NCBI GenBank assembly: GCA_963775935.1
Contig: CAVZKR010000007.1
Location: 1 to 64,000 of the forward strand
From: JBBIPA01 sp963775935
GTDB lineage: Bacteria; Chloroflexota; Dehalococcoidia; GIF9; UBA5629
Direction of reading: 5' to 3'
DNA length: 64,000 nt
The notes under the pieces were generated by a model that did no database searches, had not been told where the DNA came from, and was given only the letters and a program-made list of their open reading frames with translations. The translations under genes were made by a program, and so were the position numbers. Of the stretch, positions 35,181-44,296 are shown piece by piece. How positions within the stretch are numbered: the first letter of the stretch is position 1; the number at the start of each line of letters is the position of its first letter.

Positions 35181-35999
35181 ATGAAGCAAATAACAGTGGC
35201 GGTTCATGGCGCTCTGGGCAAGGTTGGGCGGGAAATAATCGCTGGCGTCTCTCACGATCCAGCCCTGTCCCTTGTCGGTGCTGTTGACATTCAAGCTACC
35301 AGGGACACCCTTGATTTACCGGATATCGGCAAGGTCATACCTCTGGCTAGTAGTCTGAGTTCGTTCCTTAAAAGCTACCACCCCCAGGTAATGGTTGATT
35401 TTTCTGTTGCCGAAGCGGCTGTCACAGCGGCTCGCATTGCACTTAAGCAAGGTGTGCATCTGGTTATCGGTACTACGGGGATTTCCGATAGTGAAATTAA
35501 AGAAATTGACCAGCTTGCCAGGGCAAATAACGCTGGAGTGGTGATGGCGCCTAACTTTGCTCTTGGCGCAGTCGTGCTGATGTATTTAGCCAGGATTGCA
35601 GCTAAGTACTTTGACCATGCGGAAATCGTTGAGCTGCATCATGACCAGAAGATTGATGCGCCATCGGGCACGGCACTGGCGACCGCTCGAGGAATGTTAC
35701 AATCGCGCGGCAAACCTTTTATTCATACACCGACAAAAAAGGAAAATCTCAGCGGCACACGTGGCGGTCTGGTTGAAGGGATAACCATACATAGTGTAAG
35801 ATTACCTGGCTTAGTGGCAAGTGAGGAGGTGGTCTTTGGGGGGCAGGGGCAGACGCTTACCCTGCGTCATGACACTATTAATCGCGAATGCTTTGTCCCT
35901 GGTGTTATTCTAGCCATAAAAGAGGTGGTGAATCGGAAGGGATTGGTGTATGGGCTGGAAGAGTTGCTGCATTTAGGGGGGGATAATGAAGTTATATAA
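35181..35999 (+). CDS. dapB: 4-hydroxy-tetrahydrodipicolinate reductase
   Basis: 272 residues from the ATG at 35181 (MKQITVAVHGALGKVGREII), preceded by AGGA. An in-frame ATG at 35154 would add nine residues without a ribosome-binding site. VDFSVAEAAVTAARIALKQG, VIGTTGISDSEIKEI, the catalytic ELHHDQKIDAPSGTALATAR and the nucleotide loop at the N-terminus identify DapB. It reduces the DapA product in lysine/diaminopimelate synthesis. Its last 14 bases overlap asd. Confidence 0.95.
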   Translation: MKQITVAVHGALGKVGREIIAGVSHDPALSLVGAVDIQATRDTLDLPDIGKVIPLASSLSSFLKSYHPQVMVDFSVAEAAVTAARIALKQGVHLVIGTTGISDSEIKEIDQLARANNAGVVMAPNFALGAVVLMYLARIAAKYFDHAEIVELHHDQKIDAPSGTALATARGMLQSRGKPFIHTPTKKENLSGTRGGLVEGITIHSVRLPGLVASEEVVFGGQGQTLTLRHDTINRECFVPGVILAIKEVVNRKGLVYGLEELLHLGGDNEVI

Positions 36000-37011
36000 A
36001 GTAGCTATTGTCGGTGCTACTGGTATGGTGGGTCAAGAGTTTATCAAGGTGCTGGAGCAGCGGAAATTCCCTGCTTCCTCTATCCAGCTCTATGCCTCTG
36101 ACCGTTCCGCGGGCAAAAAACTGTTTGTAGGACACCAGGAGATTGAAGTAAAGGAAACCAGCGCCGATTCTTTTCAGCACGTTGACATAGCTCTTTTTTC
36201 AGCCGGCGCTGAAATCAGCCGCCATTTCTCGCCTATTGCGGCTAAGGCAGGTGCTCTGGTTGTCGATAATAGTGCTGCCTTCAGGATGGACCCGAAAGTA
36301 CCTCTGGTTGTCCCTGAAGTAAATGTTGAGGATATAAAATGGCACAAGGGCATTATCGCCAATCCAAATTGCTCTACTATTCAAATGGTGGTAGCACTCT
36401 ATCCGCTGCACAAGGTTAATCCTATTAAACGGATTGTAGTCTCTACGTATCAATCAGTTTCAGGCACTGGACTGGCAGCCATGGAGGAGTTGACCACTCA
36501 GGCAAAGTTGATACTTGAAGGTCAGAACGTGGTTCCCCATGTGTATCCACATCAGATTGCCTTTAATTTGCTACCAGAAATAGACGTATTCCTGGACAGC
36601 GGCTATAGCAAGGAAGAACAGAAGATGCTGGAAGAGACGCGCAAGATAATGCATGCGGATGAGCTCGCTGTCTCAGCAACTTGCGTGAGAGTACCGGTGT
36701 TCATCAGTCATAGCGAAGCGGTTCACATCGAACTTACCAATCCTATGAGTCCTGATGAAGCCAGACGCATCCTTGCTGAAGCACCCGGCGTAAAGGTGCT
36801 GGATGATCCCAATGTAAGCCTTTACCCTCAACCGTGGCTGGCAGCAGGCACCGATGAAGTCTACGTAGGTCGCATTCGGACTGATGTCTCGCAGTCCAGT
36901 GGTTTGGTGATGTGGATAGTATCGGATAATTTGCGCAAGGGCGCTGCCCTGAATGCTGTCCAGATTGCCGAAGAGGCAATAAAACGAGACTGGGTGAAGG
37001 TTCAGAGCTAG
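35986..37011 (+). CDS. asd: Aspartate-semialdehyde dehydrogenase
   Basis: 341 residues. NADP loop VAIVGATGMVGQEFIKVLEQ, active-site Cys in GIIANPNCSTIQMVVALYPL, and VSTYQSVSGTGLAAMEEL. It reduces aspartyl phosphate to the semialdehyde used by DapA and in threonine and methionine synthesis. It overlaps dapB and is followed 15 bases later by dapA. Confidence 0.96.
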   Translation: MKLYKVAIVGATGMVGQEFIKVLEQRKFPASSIQLYASDRSAGKKLFVGHQEIEVKETSADSFQHVDIALFSAGAEISRHFSPIAAKAGALVVDNSAAFRMDPKVPLVVPEVNVEDIKWHKGIIANPNCSTIQMVVALYPLHKVNPIKRIVVSTYQSVSGTGLAAMEELTTQAKLILEGQNVVPHVYPHQIAFNLLPEIDVFLDSGYSKEEQKMLEETRKIMHADELAVSATCVRVPVFISHSEAVHIELTNPMSPDEARRILAEAPGVKVLDDPNVSLYPQPWLAAGTDEVYVGRIRTDVSQSSGLVMWIVSDNLRKGAALNAVQIAEEAIKRDWVKVQS

Positions 37012-37026
37012 GTACGGAGACTGCTG

Positions 37027-37920
37027 ATGAAAAATTTTGGCCGCTTGTTCACCGCCATGGTGACCCCTTTTACTGCGGATGGCAAGGTTGATTATACCCA
37101 GGCGAAGAAACTGACCAGAGCTCTGCTCGATTCCGGTAGTGGCGGTGTCGTTGTTTCAGGTACCACAGGAGAATGCCCCACGCTTGATAATGAGGAGAAG
37201 CTGCGCCTATTCTCCGAGGTCAAGGAGGCGGCAGGCAATAAGGGCACAGTTATTGCTGGAACTGGTACGTACTGTACCGTGGCTTCTGTAGAGTTCACCA
37301 TGGAAGTGGAAAAGGTGGGAGTTGACGGTTGTCTCTTGGTAGTTCCCTACTACAACAAGCCCACTCAAGAAGGACTGTATAGGCATTTCAAGAGAATAGC
37401 CGAGGCTACTCATCTGCCCTGCATTTTGTATAATGTGCCCTCACGTACTGTCACTAATCTTGCTGCGGAAACCGTAGTAAAGCTCAGTAAAATAGATAAT
37501 ATCATCGGGATAAAAGAAGCCAGCGCCAATTTTGAGCAGATTGCTAAGATTATTGATGGCGCACGCGAGGGTTTCCTGGTGTATAGCGGCAATGATAGCG
37601 ACACCTTGCCGATGCTGGCGCTGGGTGGCTATGGCGTAATCAGTGTTGTCTCTCATCTCGTTGGCTTGCAGATGAAGAGGATGATAGACTGCTTCATCAG
37701 TGGCAAGACGAAAGAAGCGGCGAGGCTTCATAGCGATTTATTGCCTCTGATGAATGCGCTTTTCTTGGTGTCGAATCCAATGCCAGTAAAGTATGCGTTG
37801 AACTATATAGGTTTTCCAGTGGGGATACCCCGATTGCCGCTTACTGAGCTGGATGAGAAATCAAAGGCTTTAATCCAGGAAACGCTCAAGCATTACAAGA
37901 TTGATTTGCCTATTAATTAG
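37027..37920 (+). CDS. dapA: 4-hydroxy-tetrahydrodipicolinate synthase
   Basis: 297 residues. TTGECPTLDNEEKLRLF, LLVVPYYNKPTQEGLYRHFK, the Tyr in PCILYNVPSRT and the Schiff-base lysine in IIGIKEASANFEQI are the DapA hallmarks. It condenses pyruvate with aspartate semialdehyde. It is the last gene of the rpsO-pnp-dapB-asd-dapA run. Confidence 0.96.
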   Translation: MKNFGRLFTAMVTPFTADGKVDYTQAKKLTRALLDSGSGGVVVSGTTGECPTLDNEEKLRLFSEVKEAAGNKGTVIAGTGTYCTVASVEFTMEVEKVGVDGCLLVVPYYNKPTQEGLYRHFKRIAEATHLPCILYNVPSRTVTNLAAETVVKLSKIDNIIGIKEASANFEQIAKIIDGAREGFLVYSGNDSDTLPMLALGGYGVISVVSHLVGLQMKRMIDCFISGKTKEAARLHSDLLPLMNALFLVSNPMPVKYALNYIGFPVGIPRLPLTELDEKSKALIQETLKHYKIDLPIN

Positions 37921-38083
37921 ATTTCTCTCGTTCTTTCTAGTCTAACCCGTGGGTACTCTTTCCTTACTTTGACGTCGCTTATCGCTCATGTGGTTATAAC
38001 AAGTCGAATGAATAGCTATCTCTATAGGCGGTTGGCACGTATGAGTAAAGCGTTATAGGGGTTGTTTAATGTTTGTTTTGATT

Positions 38084-39508
38084 TTATTGTTTCTCTGGTG
38101 CCAAGCTGGTACCGACTACCCGTATCATCCAATTGACTTTTTCCTGAGTGTATTGAACGCCATCAAAAGTCCAAGGTTCCCAGGGAATAATTTTACCTTC
38201 GCTAGACATGTAAGAATGCTCGTTTCTACTGCTTGAATCAATATGAATAATAATCTTGTTTTCCTCTGAACCCGGTGGGCTCGATGCTTCTACAAAAAAA
38301 TCGCCATCGGTGATAATATCGGGGACCTGCAACGTTGTCCAGCTTGGTGTAGCTTTCAACAGACTCCATTTGAAGTTCCCCGACCATAGTTCTTTACCAG
38401 CGTCCTTATGCCAAAGTTTTACATTAAACTCATTATTTTCCCACCCTGGAAAGGTTGCATTTATATGCCCATAAATCATTATCTGCCCTATTGTGAATGG
38501 CTTTGATGGAGGAGAAAAACGCACCATCACTGACTTACCAGCGCGACCTAAACCTGTCTCATGTTGTCCATCATCATATTTTAACGTATATCGCTCAAGC
38601 TTAGGCCCACTTTGTCCATCAACTCTAACCATCCAAGCAGCCTTATCTCGCGGTCCGTAGTCCTTGAACCAAGGTTGTACTACTCCATTTTGTATTATGT
38701 CTGCATGTGCCTCTGTTCCACTGGTGTCTAGACCTATCGCGAGACCACATTTCAAAATTCGCTTTTCCGCTAAACTCTCAGCATTGGGATAAACTTCGAT
38801 ACTAAAATCACCATCCACTCTGATGTTAGGGACTTCTAATTCGGCCCAGTTTGGAGTAGTGGGATTGAATAAACCATAAGAATAGTCTTTCGACCATATA
38901 ACTTTACTAAGAGTCTTATCCCAGATTTTTATGGTGAAGTTTCTACTTTGATAATCTCTAGCGTCTTGTCCATATATACGACCATAAATTCGTACCTTTT
39001 GAATATTGTATAAGCTGGCTGTTAATTGGAAATATGACAATAACCCATAAGAATACTCAGTCCAATATCCAGAAGCTCTATTTTGGTCATTTTGTAGCAT
39101 GATTGGAGTCCAATTGAATTCATTCAGCGTTTTACTTATCTCTCCAATACTAAGCTTATAATTACCGCCGGTTTTAGGCGCAACTGCCGAAAAGGTTGCC
39201 GATCCTGTTCCCCCTGATCCTATAGAAATATCCTTTTTCCCAAGTTCTTGCCCATCAATATTAAGAACTGCTGTATAGATACCTTCCATTTTCCCAGAGT
39301 TCCTAACAGTGCAAGTTACACTGAATGGGTCTTCAGGCATCAATCCAGAGGGGCTGATATCTAAACTACTTATCGAGAAAGATGCTGGGGTTGGAGGTGA
39401 GCTTTCTATGGGTGCCTTGATTTCAGGCGCAGCGCATGACGGATACAAAGTCACTAATAAGAGGATGTAAACTGCTGCAGTCATGATTTTAATTAGGAAT
39501 AGCCTCAT
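38084..39508 (-). CDS. Lipoprotein with a CARDB-like domain and two tandem beta modules
   Basis: 474 residues. Signal peptide with lipobox LYPSC (Cys at about residue 25). A CARDB/Ig-like segment (about 45-125: DISPSGLMPEDPFSVTCTVR, IDGQELGKKDISI) precedes two copies of a module of roughly 150 residues. The first has FTIKIWDKTLSKVIWSKDYS, NWAELEVPNIRVDGDFSIEV and KAAWMVRVDG. The second has FNVKLWHKDAGKELWSGNFK, SWTTLQVPDIITDGDFFVEA and KVNWMIRVVG. The pattern suggests an extracellular beta-sandwich protein, perhaps carbohydrate- or surface-binding. No enzyme motif was seen. The start has GGAGG nearby. Confidence 0.7.
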   Translation of the reverse strand: MRLFLIKIMTAAVYILLLVTLYPSCAAPEIKAPIESSPPTPASFSISSLDISPSGLMPEDPFSVTCTVRNSGKMEGIYTAVLNIDGQELGKKDISIGSGGTGSATFSAVAPKTGGNYKLSIGEISKTLNEFNWTPIMLQNDQNRASGYWTEYSYGLLSYFQLTASLYNIQKVRIYGRIYGQDARDYQSRNFTIKIWDKTLSKVIWSKDYSYGLFNPTTPNWAELEVPNIRVDGDFSIEVYPNAESLAEKRILKCGLAIGLDTSGTEAHADIIQNGVVQPWFKDYGPRDKAAWMVRVDGQSGPKLERYTLKYDDGQHETGLGRAGKSVMVRFSPPSKPFTIGQIMIYGHINATFPGWENNEFNVKLWHKDAGKELWSGNFKWSLLKATPSWTTLQVPDIITDGDFFVEASSPPGSEENKIIIHIDSSSRNEHSYMSSEGKIIPWEPWTFDGVQYTQEKVNWMIRVVGTSLAPEKQ

Positions 39509-39671
39509 AGTCTTACCTCCAAATCACACTTCCAAGTAAATTTTTATCATCATAATATAATAGGTCGTTTGGATGCAAGAGTGATATCTCCATAGATTTT
39601 TTGTGAGATCGTCTTTAGGGTAGGGACTCTCATTTAAAGAATGCCAGCGTTGGGGAGCTACTAGCGCCAAG

Positions 39672-40955
39672 CTAAATTACAGGTCTGACTACTATGGTCT
39701 GTTCTCGCTTGGCGCCAACGGAGATGATATCGACGGGGCAGGAGAGAAGCTCTTCAAGTCGGGCTATATACTTCGAAGCCTGGGTGGGTAGTTTGTTAAA
39801 GTCGCGTATATCATTGGTCGACGTTTGCCAGCCAGGAAGCTGTTCGTAAACAGGCTGGCATTTCTCCAAAGTAGGGATATCGGTGGGGAAATAGTCAATG
39901 GTTTTGCCATCGAGCTTGTAGCTGGTGCAAATGTAAACGGCGGCGAAGGCATCCAGAATGTCAAGGCGAGTGAGCACGATGCTCCCGAAGCCATTGACCC
40001 GGACGCTGAAACGCGCAGCGACGATATCGAACCAGCCGCAGCGCCGTGGTCTGCCCGTGGTAGAACCATATTCCTGAGCGCGTTTTCTGATGAATTCACC
40101 AACGTCGTCTTTGAGCTCCGTAGGCATAGGTCCGCCACCTACTCTGGTGATATATGCCTTGAAGACACCAACGATTCGGTTGATTTTGTTGAGGCTGATA
40201 CCACTGCCTGAGGCGCTGCTTGAAGCGAGCGGTGATGAAGAGGTGACGTACGGATAGGTTCCAAAATCCGGGTCAAGCATGGTACCCTGAGCACCTTCAA
40301 GCAGGATGTTTTCGTTTCGAGACAATGCCTCCTGGATAATTGAGCCAGTTTCCCGAATGTAAGGAGTCAATTGCTTACCGTATTCCATATATTGCTGGTA
40401 AATCTGCTCAAATGATAGCGGTTCAGCATTGTATACCCTGGTTATGAGAGTATTTTTAAGCTCGAGGACGGTTTTCAATCTGGCTTTGAATGCCTCTGGT
40501 GCAAGCAGGTCGCAGGTGCGAATTCCGAGGCGTGCTGTTTTATCTGTGAAAACGGGTCCAATACCTTTGAGGGTAGTGCCGATGGCGCTGCCGCCTCGCC
40601 TTTCCTCTTCCAACCTGTCGAGAAGGACATGGTAGGGCATAATAAGGTGAGCCCTGTCACTGATGTAAAGGTGGCTGGTATCAACGCCCTTTTTGTTAAT
40701 ATCGTCGATTTCTCCCAGGAGGACGGTGGGATTAACGGCTACTCCATTGCCCAGTATACAGGTTATGCCAGCATGAAAGATGCCTGAGGGTACAAGGTGG
40801 AGTTTGAACTCTCCATAATGGTTGATAACGGTGTGTCCGGCATTGTCACCGCCGGAATAGCGAACCACCACTCTGGCTTTTTCAGCCAGGAGATCAACTA
40901 TTTTTCCTTTGCCCTCATCTCCCCACTGTCCACCAACAATTGTTACTACAGACAT
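39672..40955 (-). CDS. purA: Adenylosuccinate synthetase
   Basis: 427 residues. The GTP loop GGQWGDEGKGKIVDLL, NAGHTVINHYGEFKLHLVPS, GIGPVFTDKTARLGIR, LLEGAQGTMLDPDFGTYPYV and STTGRPRRCGWFD are all family signatures. It makes adenylosuccinate from IMP and aspartate. It lies downstream of the lipid genes on the same strand, but with a 77-base gap containing an inverted repeat. Confidence 0.97.
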   Translation of the reverse strand: MSVVTIVGGQWGDEGKGKIVDLLAEKARVVVRYSGGDNAGHTVINHYGEFKLHLVPSGIFHAGITCILGNGVAVNPTVLLGEIDDINKKGVDTSHLYISDRAHLIMPYHVLLDRLEEERRGGSAIGTTLKGIGPVFTDKTARLGIRTCDLLAPEAFKARLKTVLELKNTLITRVYNAEPLSFEQIYQQYMEYGKQLTPYIRETGSIIQEALSRNENILLEGAQGTMLDPDFGTYPYVTSSSPLASSSASGSGISLNKINRIVGVFKAYITRVGGGPMPTELKDDVGEFIRKRAQEYGSTTGRPRRCGWFDIVAARFSVRVNGFGSIVLTRLDILDAFAAVYICTSYKLDGKTIDYFPTDIPTLEKCQPVYEQLPGWQTSTNDIRDFNKLPTQASKYIARLEELLSCPVDIISVGAKREQTIVVRPVI

Positions 40956-40971
40956 AACCTCTCACCTTTGT

Positions 40972-40997
40972 CCCTCTCCCCTTACCATGGGGAGGGG
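40972..40997. repeat. G/C-rich inverted repeat upstream of purA
   Basis: CCCTCTCCCC and GGGGAGGGGG flank a seven-base centre and can form a hairpin in the purA leader. There is no T run after it on the minus strand, so it is not a standard terminator. It resembles the short CTCTCCCC repeats found dispersed in many genomes. Confidence 0.4.
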
Positions 40998-41032
40998 GAA
41001 GATTTATTGCTGAAAGGGGCTGTGCCCCTACC

Positions 41033-41221
41033 TTATAGTCGTCTCATATAGCCTTTGCCCCAATAGTAGAGCAAGGCTCCACCGCCAATAATCCATACCA
41101 CCAAACCAGTAATTATCGCCCAAATAGCGCTAAAAATAAAGATGCTGGCAACTACCATCCAGGCTATTACCAGAATACTCAGCGCTATGAAACTCAATTC
41201 GAATTTTTTGTCGCTCATCAT
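41033..41221 (-). CDS. Small two-helix membrane protein
   Basis: 62 residues. Helices at about 10-30 (LSFIALSILVIAWMVVASIF) and 33-53 (IWAIITGLVVWIIGGGALLY) end in a basic tail (KGYMRRL). It starts 16 bases after the CDP-alcohol transferase stop and so belongs to the lipid operon. No family recognised. Confidence 0.55.
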   Translation of the reverse strand: MMSDKKFELSFIALSILVIAWMVVASIFIFSAIWAIITGLVVWIIGGGALLYYWGKGYMRRL

Positions 41222-41236
41222 CGTTCTAATTACCTG

Positions 41237-41818
41237 TCAATTCCCCTGCTTCCGTGTTTGTTGCCACACGTGGACTATTCTTTGCACAACGGTGATGAAG
41301 GTAAAAACTGCCAGGATTATGAGAGCTATCAAAACCTGGCCTACTATCAAACCAAGCGCCAGTATTATAACCCTCTCCGCTCTGGTGAACAAGCCGGTTT
41401 TGCACTCGATTTCTAAGCCTTCTGCCCTGGCTCTGATATAGCTGATAAGGAAAGAGCCCACCATCACACCGAAGATAAGCAGTATCTCAATCGTATAGGC
41501 GCTGTTCAGGTAGAGAATTAAGAGACCAAATAGAAGTAGGGCTTCGGAAAGGCGGTCCAGTGTAGAGTCCAGTAAAGCGCCGAACTTGGTGGTACGATTG
41601 GTAAAACGCGCCAGTGCTCCATCGAGTATATCAAACAACCCTGCCACGAGCACCAATACACCGCCTGTAAGGAGGTGATTTAATGCCACCATAGCGGCTG
41701 CTGCGGCGCTTATGACCAGTCCGATCCAGCTGAGTATGTCAGGCGTGAGCCCGGTTTTACTCAAAAAAGGTACCAGTGGTCCAGTGATTTTGGCAGCGGC
41801 GAACTTACGAAGATCCAT
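41237..41818 (-). CDS. CDP-alcohol phosphatidyltransferase (probable phosphatidylinositol-phosphate synthase)
   Basis: 193 residues with about five helices. The catalytic signature D-G-x2-A-R-x8-G-x3-D-x3-D is complete (LDGALARFTNRTTKFGALLD followed by STLD). Such enzymes transfer an alcohol phosphate onto CDP-diacylglycerol at the membrane. Inositol-phosphate synthase and a PimA-like glycosyltransferase directly upstream make inositol phosphate the likely acceptor, rather than glycerol phosphate as in PgsA. That assignment is from context. Confidence 0.8.
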   Translation of the reverse strand: MDLRKFAAAKITGPLVPFLSKTGLTPDILSWIGLVISAAAAAMVALNHLLTGGVLVLVAGLFDILDGALARFTNRTTKFGALLDSTLDRLSEALLLFGLLILYLNSAYTIEILLIFGVMVGSFLISYIRARAEGLEIECKTGLFTRAERVIILALGLIVGQVLIALIILAVFTFITVVQRIVHVWQQTRKQGN

Positions 41819-41846
41819 TAATATACATTAATCCGTTTGAAGTAAA

Positions 41847-42965
41847 CTAGTGTAGCAGATTTTTATAATAGTCCATTACCTGATGTGCCACGTTCTCCCA
41901 GCTATACTTTTTCGCTTTCACCTTTCCCTTCTCTCCCATTGTTTCCCTGAGAGTGCGATTATGTAACAGAGACAGCAGGGCTTGGGCTAATGCAGCATCA
42001 TCTCCTCGTGGCACCATTAAGCCCTCTTCATTATGAGTGAGCACACCGGCATATCCTTCAATATTGGAAGCAATGACGGGTTTGCCGCAAGCCATGGCTT
42101 CCAGAAGCACGATGCCAAAACTTTCGCCTCCGGTAGCAGGAGCACAGAAGATATCAGCAGTGCGGTAGTATTCGGGCAATTCAGCATTAGACACGAAATC
42201 AGTGAAGACGATATTATCAAGATTTAGTTCCTTGGCTTGTTCCTGGTATCCCGGACGTAGCCTGGTGCCTGGTCCGACTACGATGAGACGGAAGTCAGGG
42301 AACTCTTTTTTGACGAGAGCGCAGGCATTAATTAAATGCCCCAATCCTTTACGCTTTTCCAGTCGCCCGACGAAGAGGATGTTCAGCTTACCGTTAATGA
42401 ACTCATTGCGTCGAGCCCCTTCGGGGGAAAACTGTTCGATGTCAATACCGTTCGGTATGATATGATAGTCGCCGGGAAAATACTTGTTCACATAATTCAT
42501 AGCAGCCTGGGAAACAGTTATCTTACCGTGTAGCTTTTCAAGCCAGCGCTTGAGCACTGGCCTGAAAACGTAGTAGCTTTTTGACTTCGCATGGCAAGCG
42601 TGGAAGGTGCCTACAGTGGTACTGTTTGACTGTAAAAGGGCGCTGACGCAGAGCAATGGAGCGAAAGGTTCATGCAAATGAAGGATGTCGAACTGCTCCT
42701 CTCGCAAAAATTTTCTCGTTTGTACCGGTAGCCAGGGAGATAACGGAATACGAGCTATGGAGCCACCATAGGGGATGGGAAGGGGTCTACCCACCGCTTT
42801 GAGGTGCTCATCATGGTAGCTCTCTGTTCCTTTCAGGCAGGGGGCAATAATTTTAACCTGATGCCCCCACTTGCAAAAGTGGAGCGCTAGATGTGAAATG
42901 TGGTTGACTACCCCACCGGGAGCAGAATAATCATAAGGAGAAACTAGCCCAATCTTCACCGTCAC
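41847..42965 (-). CDS. GT4-family glycosyltransferase, PimA-like
   Basis: 372 residues starting with a GTG. The N-terminus VKIGLVSPYDYSAPGGVVNH resembles PimA (PGGV loop). The C-terminal donor site includes FVGRLEKRKGLGHLINACAL and the E-x7-E motif in GESFGIVLLEAMACGKPVIA. GT4 enzymes of this type put mannose from GDP-mannose on phosphatidylinositol. It lies between ino1 and the CDP-alcohol transferase, which supports that role. The exact sugar is not proven. Confidence 0.82.
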   Translation of the reverse strand: MTVKIGLVSPYDYSAPGGVVNHISHLALHFCKWGHQVKIIAPCLKGTESYHDEHLKAVGRPLPIPYGGSIARIPLSPWLPVQTRKFLREEQFDILHLHEPFAPLLCVSALLQSNSTTVGTFHACHAKSKSYYVFRPVLKRWLEKLHGKITVSQAAMNYVNKYFPGDYHIIPNGIDIEQFSPEGARRNEFINGKLNILFVGRLEKRKGLGHLINACALVKKEFPDFRLIVVGPGTRLRPGYQEQAKELNLDNIVFTDFVSNAELPEYYRTADIFCAPATGGESFGIVLLEAMACGKPVIASNIEGYAGVLTHNEEGLMVPRGDDAALAQALLSLLHNRTLRETMGEKGKVKAKKYSWENVAHQVMDYYKNLLH

Positions 42966-43000
42966 TTCATCCTGTGAATAGTGTTGTCTTTGAGCACTAT

Positions 43001-44128
43001 TTATGCTTTCTCGGCTGCTCCGGCATTTTTTTCAGGCAAACAAATCGGACTCGATTGTGTTTTTCCATCGATAAACTCTTCCACCCGTTCTCGAGCCTCT
43101 TCATCGGAGTACTGGATAGGGGGAGACTTCATGAAGTACGACGAAGGACCTACCAGAGATCCGGACAAACCTCGGTCGAGCGCTAGCTTGCAACACCGTA
43201 TTGCATCTATGACCACGCCGGCTGAGTTGGGGCTGTCCCACACTTCCAGTTTCATTTCCAGAATCAAAGGAACATCACCAAAGGTACGCCCTTCCATCCT
43301 GATATGGCAAAACTTACGGTCTAACAACCAGGGCACATAATCGCTTGGGCCAACGTGGATATCATCGGGATTCATTTCATAATCCAATTGTGAGGTTACA
43401 GCATTGGTCTTAGAAATCTTCTTTGATTCAAGGCGTTCACGTTCCAGCATGTTGTAGAAGTCGGTATTGCCGCCGAAGTTAAGCTGGTAAGTTTTTTCCA
43501 GCTTGACACCACGATCCACAAATAGCTTGGTTAGTATGCGGTGAGTTATAGTCGCACCTACCTGTGATTTAACATCGTCGCCAATAATCGGAAGCCCGGC
43601 TTCAGCGAAACGGTTGTACCAGTAAGGCTCGCGGGCGATGAACACAGGGATACAGTTGATGAAAGCGCAGCCAGCTGTTAATACCTGCTCTACGTACCAC
43701 TTCGTTGCTTCTTCACTCCCCACGGGCAGGTAGTTGAGGACGACGTCAGTTTTGGTTTCTTTTAGAATAGCAACGATGTTCGCTGTGCTTCCCGGCGCTT
43801 TGGTGATAATCTGCGACAGGTATTTGCCCAGTCCATCATGCGTCATGCCTCTGACGACTTTAACCCCTGTCTTAGGCACATCGCAGAACTTGAAAGTATT
43901 ATTGGGTGGCGCATAAATAGCTTCGGATATATCCTTACCCACCTTGTTCTTATCGATATCAACTGCGGCGACGAAGTTGATATCTTTGATGTGGTAGCCG
44001 CCCAAATTCACATGCATTAATCCAGGGATACGTTCATCGGCTTTTGCGTTTTTGTAATAATAGATGCCCTGGACCAGTGAAGAAGCGCAATTGCCCACAC
44101 CTATAATAGCTACATTTATTTTGCCCAT
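43001..44128 (-). CDS. ino1: Inositol-3-phosphate synthase
   Basis: 375 residues from the ATG at 44128, following AAGGAG. INVAIIGVGNCASSLVQGIY is the NAD loop, and VVLNYLPVGSEEATKWYVEQ, FINCIPVFIAREPYW, LPIIGDDVKSQVGATITHRI and GNTDFYNMLERERLESKKIS are Ino1 motifs. It cyclises glucose 6-phosphate to inositol 3-phosphate. It is the first gene of the lipid operon and has its own promoter with a palindrome. Confidence 0.93.
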   Translation of the reverse strand: MGKINVAIIGVGNCASSLVQGIYYYKNAKADERIPGLMHVNLGGYHIKDINFVAAVDIDKNKVGKDISEAIYAPPNNTFKFCDVPKTGVKVVRGMTHDGLGKYLSQIITKAPGSTANIVAILKETKTDVVLNYLPVGSEEATKWYVEQVLTAGCAFINCIPVFIAREPYWYNRFAEAGLPIIGDDVKSQVGATITHRILTKLFVDRGVKLEKTYQLNFGGNTDFYNMLERERLESKKISKTNAVTSQLDYEMNPDDIHVGPSDYVPWLLDRKFCHIRMEGRTFGDVPLILEMKLEVWDSPNSAGVVIDAIRCCKLALDRGLSGSLVGPSSYFMKSPPIQYSDEEARERVEEFIDGKTQSSPICLPEKNAGAAEKA

Positions 44129-44237
44129 TATTACACTCCTTTTACGGTTTGTTGCCACAAACCAACATTATTCAGTAAGTCGTGGCACGTCACCCCTGGA
44201 GCAAAATGCCCCTTGAAAAACTCCATCCCCCGTTAGC

Positions 44238-44274
44238 GCCACTATATTATAGTGGCTGCTCTTGTATATAACAA
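44238..44274 (-). promoter_or_regulatory. Promoter of ino1 with overlapping palindromic operator
   Basis: On the minus strand TTGTTA (44274-44269) is followed 17 bases later by TATAAT (44251-44246). The -10 sits in the middle of a perfect 19-base inverted repeat, GCCACTATA-A-TATAGTGGC (44238-44256). A dimeric repressor bound there would block transcription. Confidence 0.6.
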
Positions 44275-44296
44275 GGTTTTGTGATATCGTCGGAGG

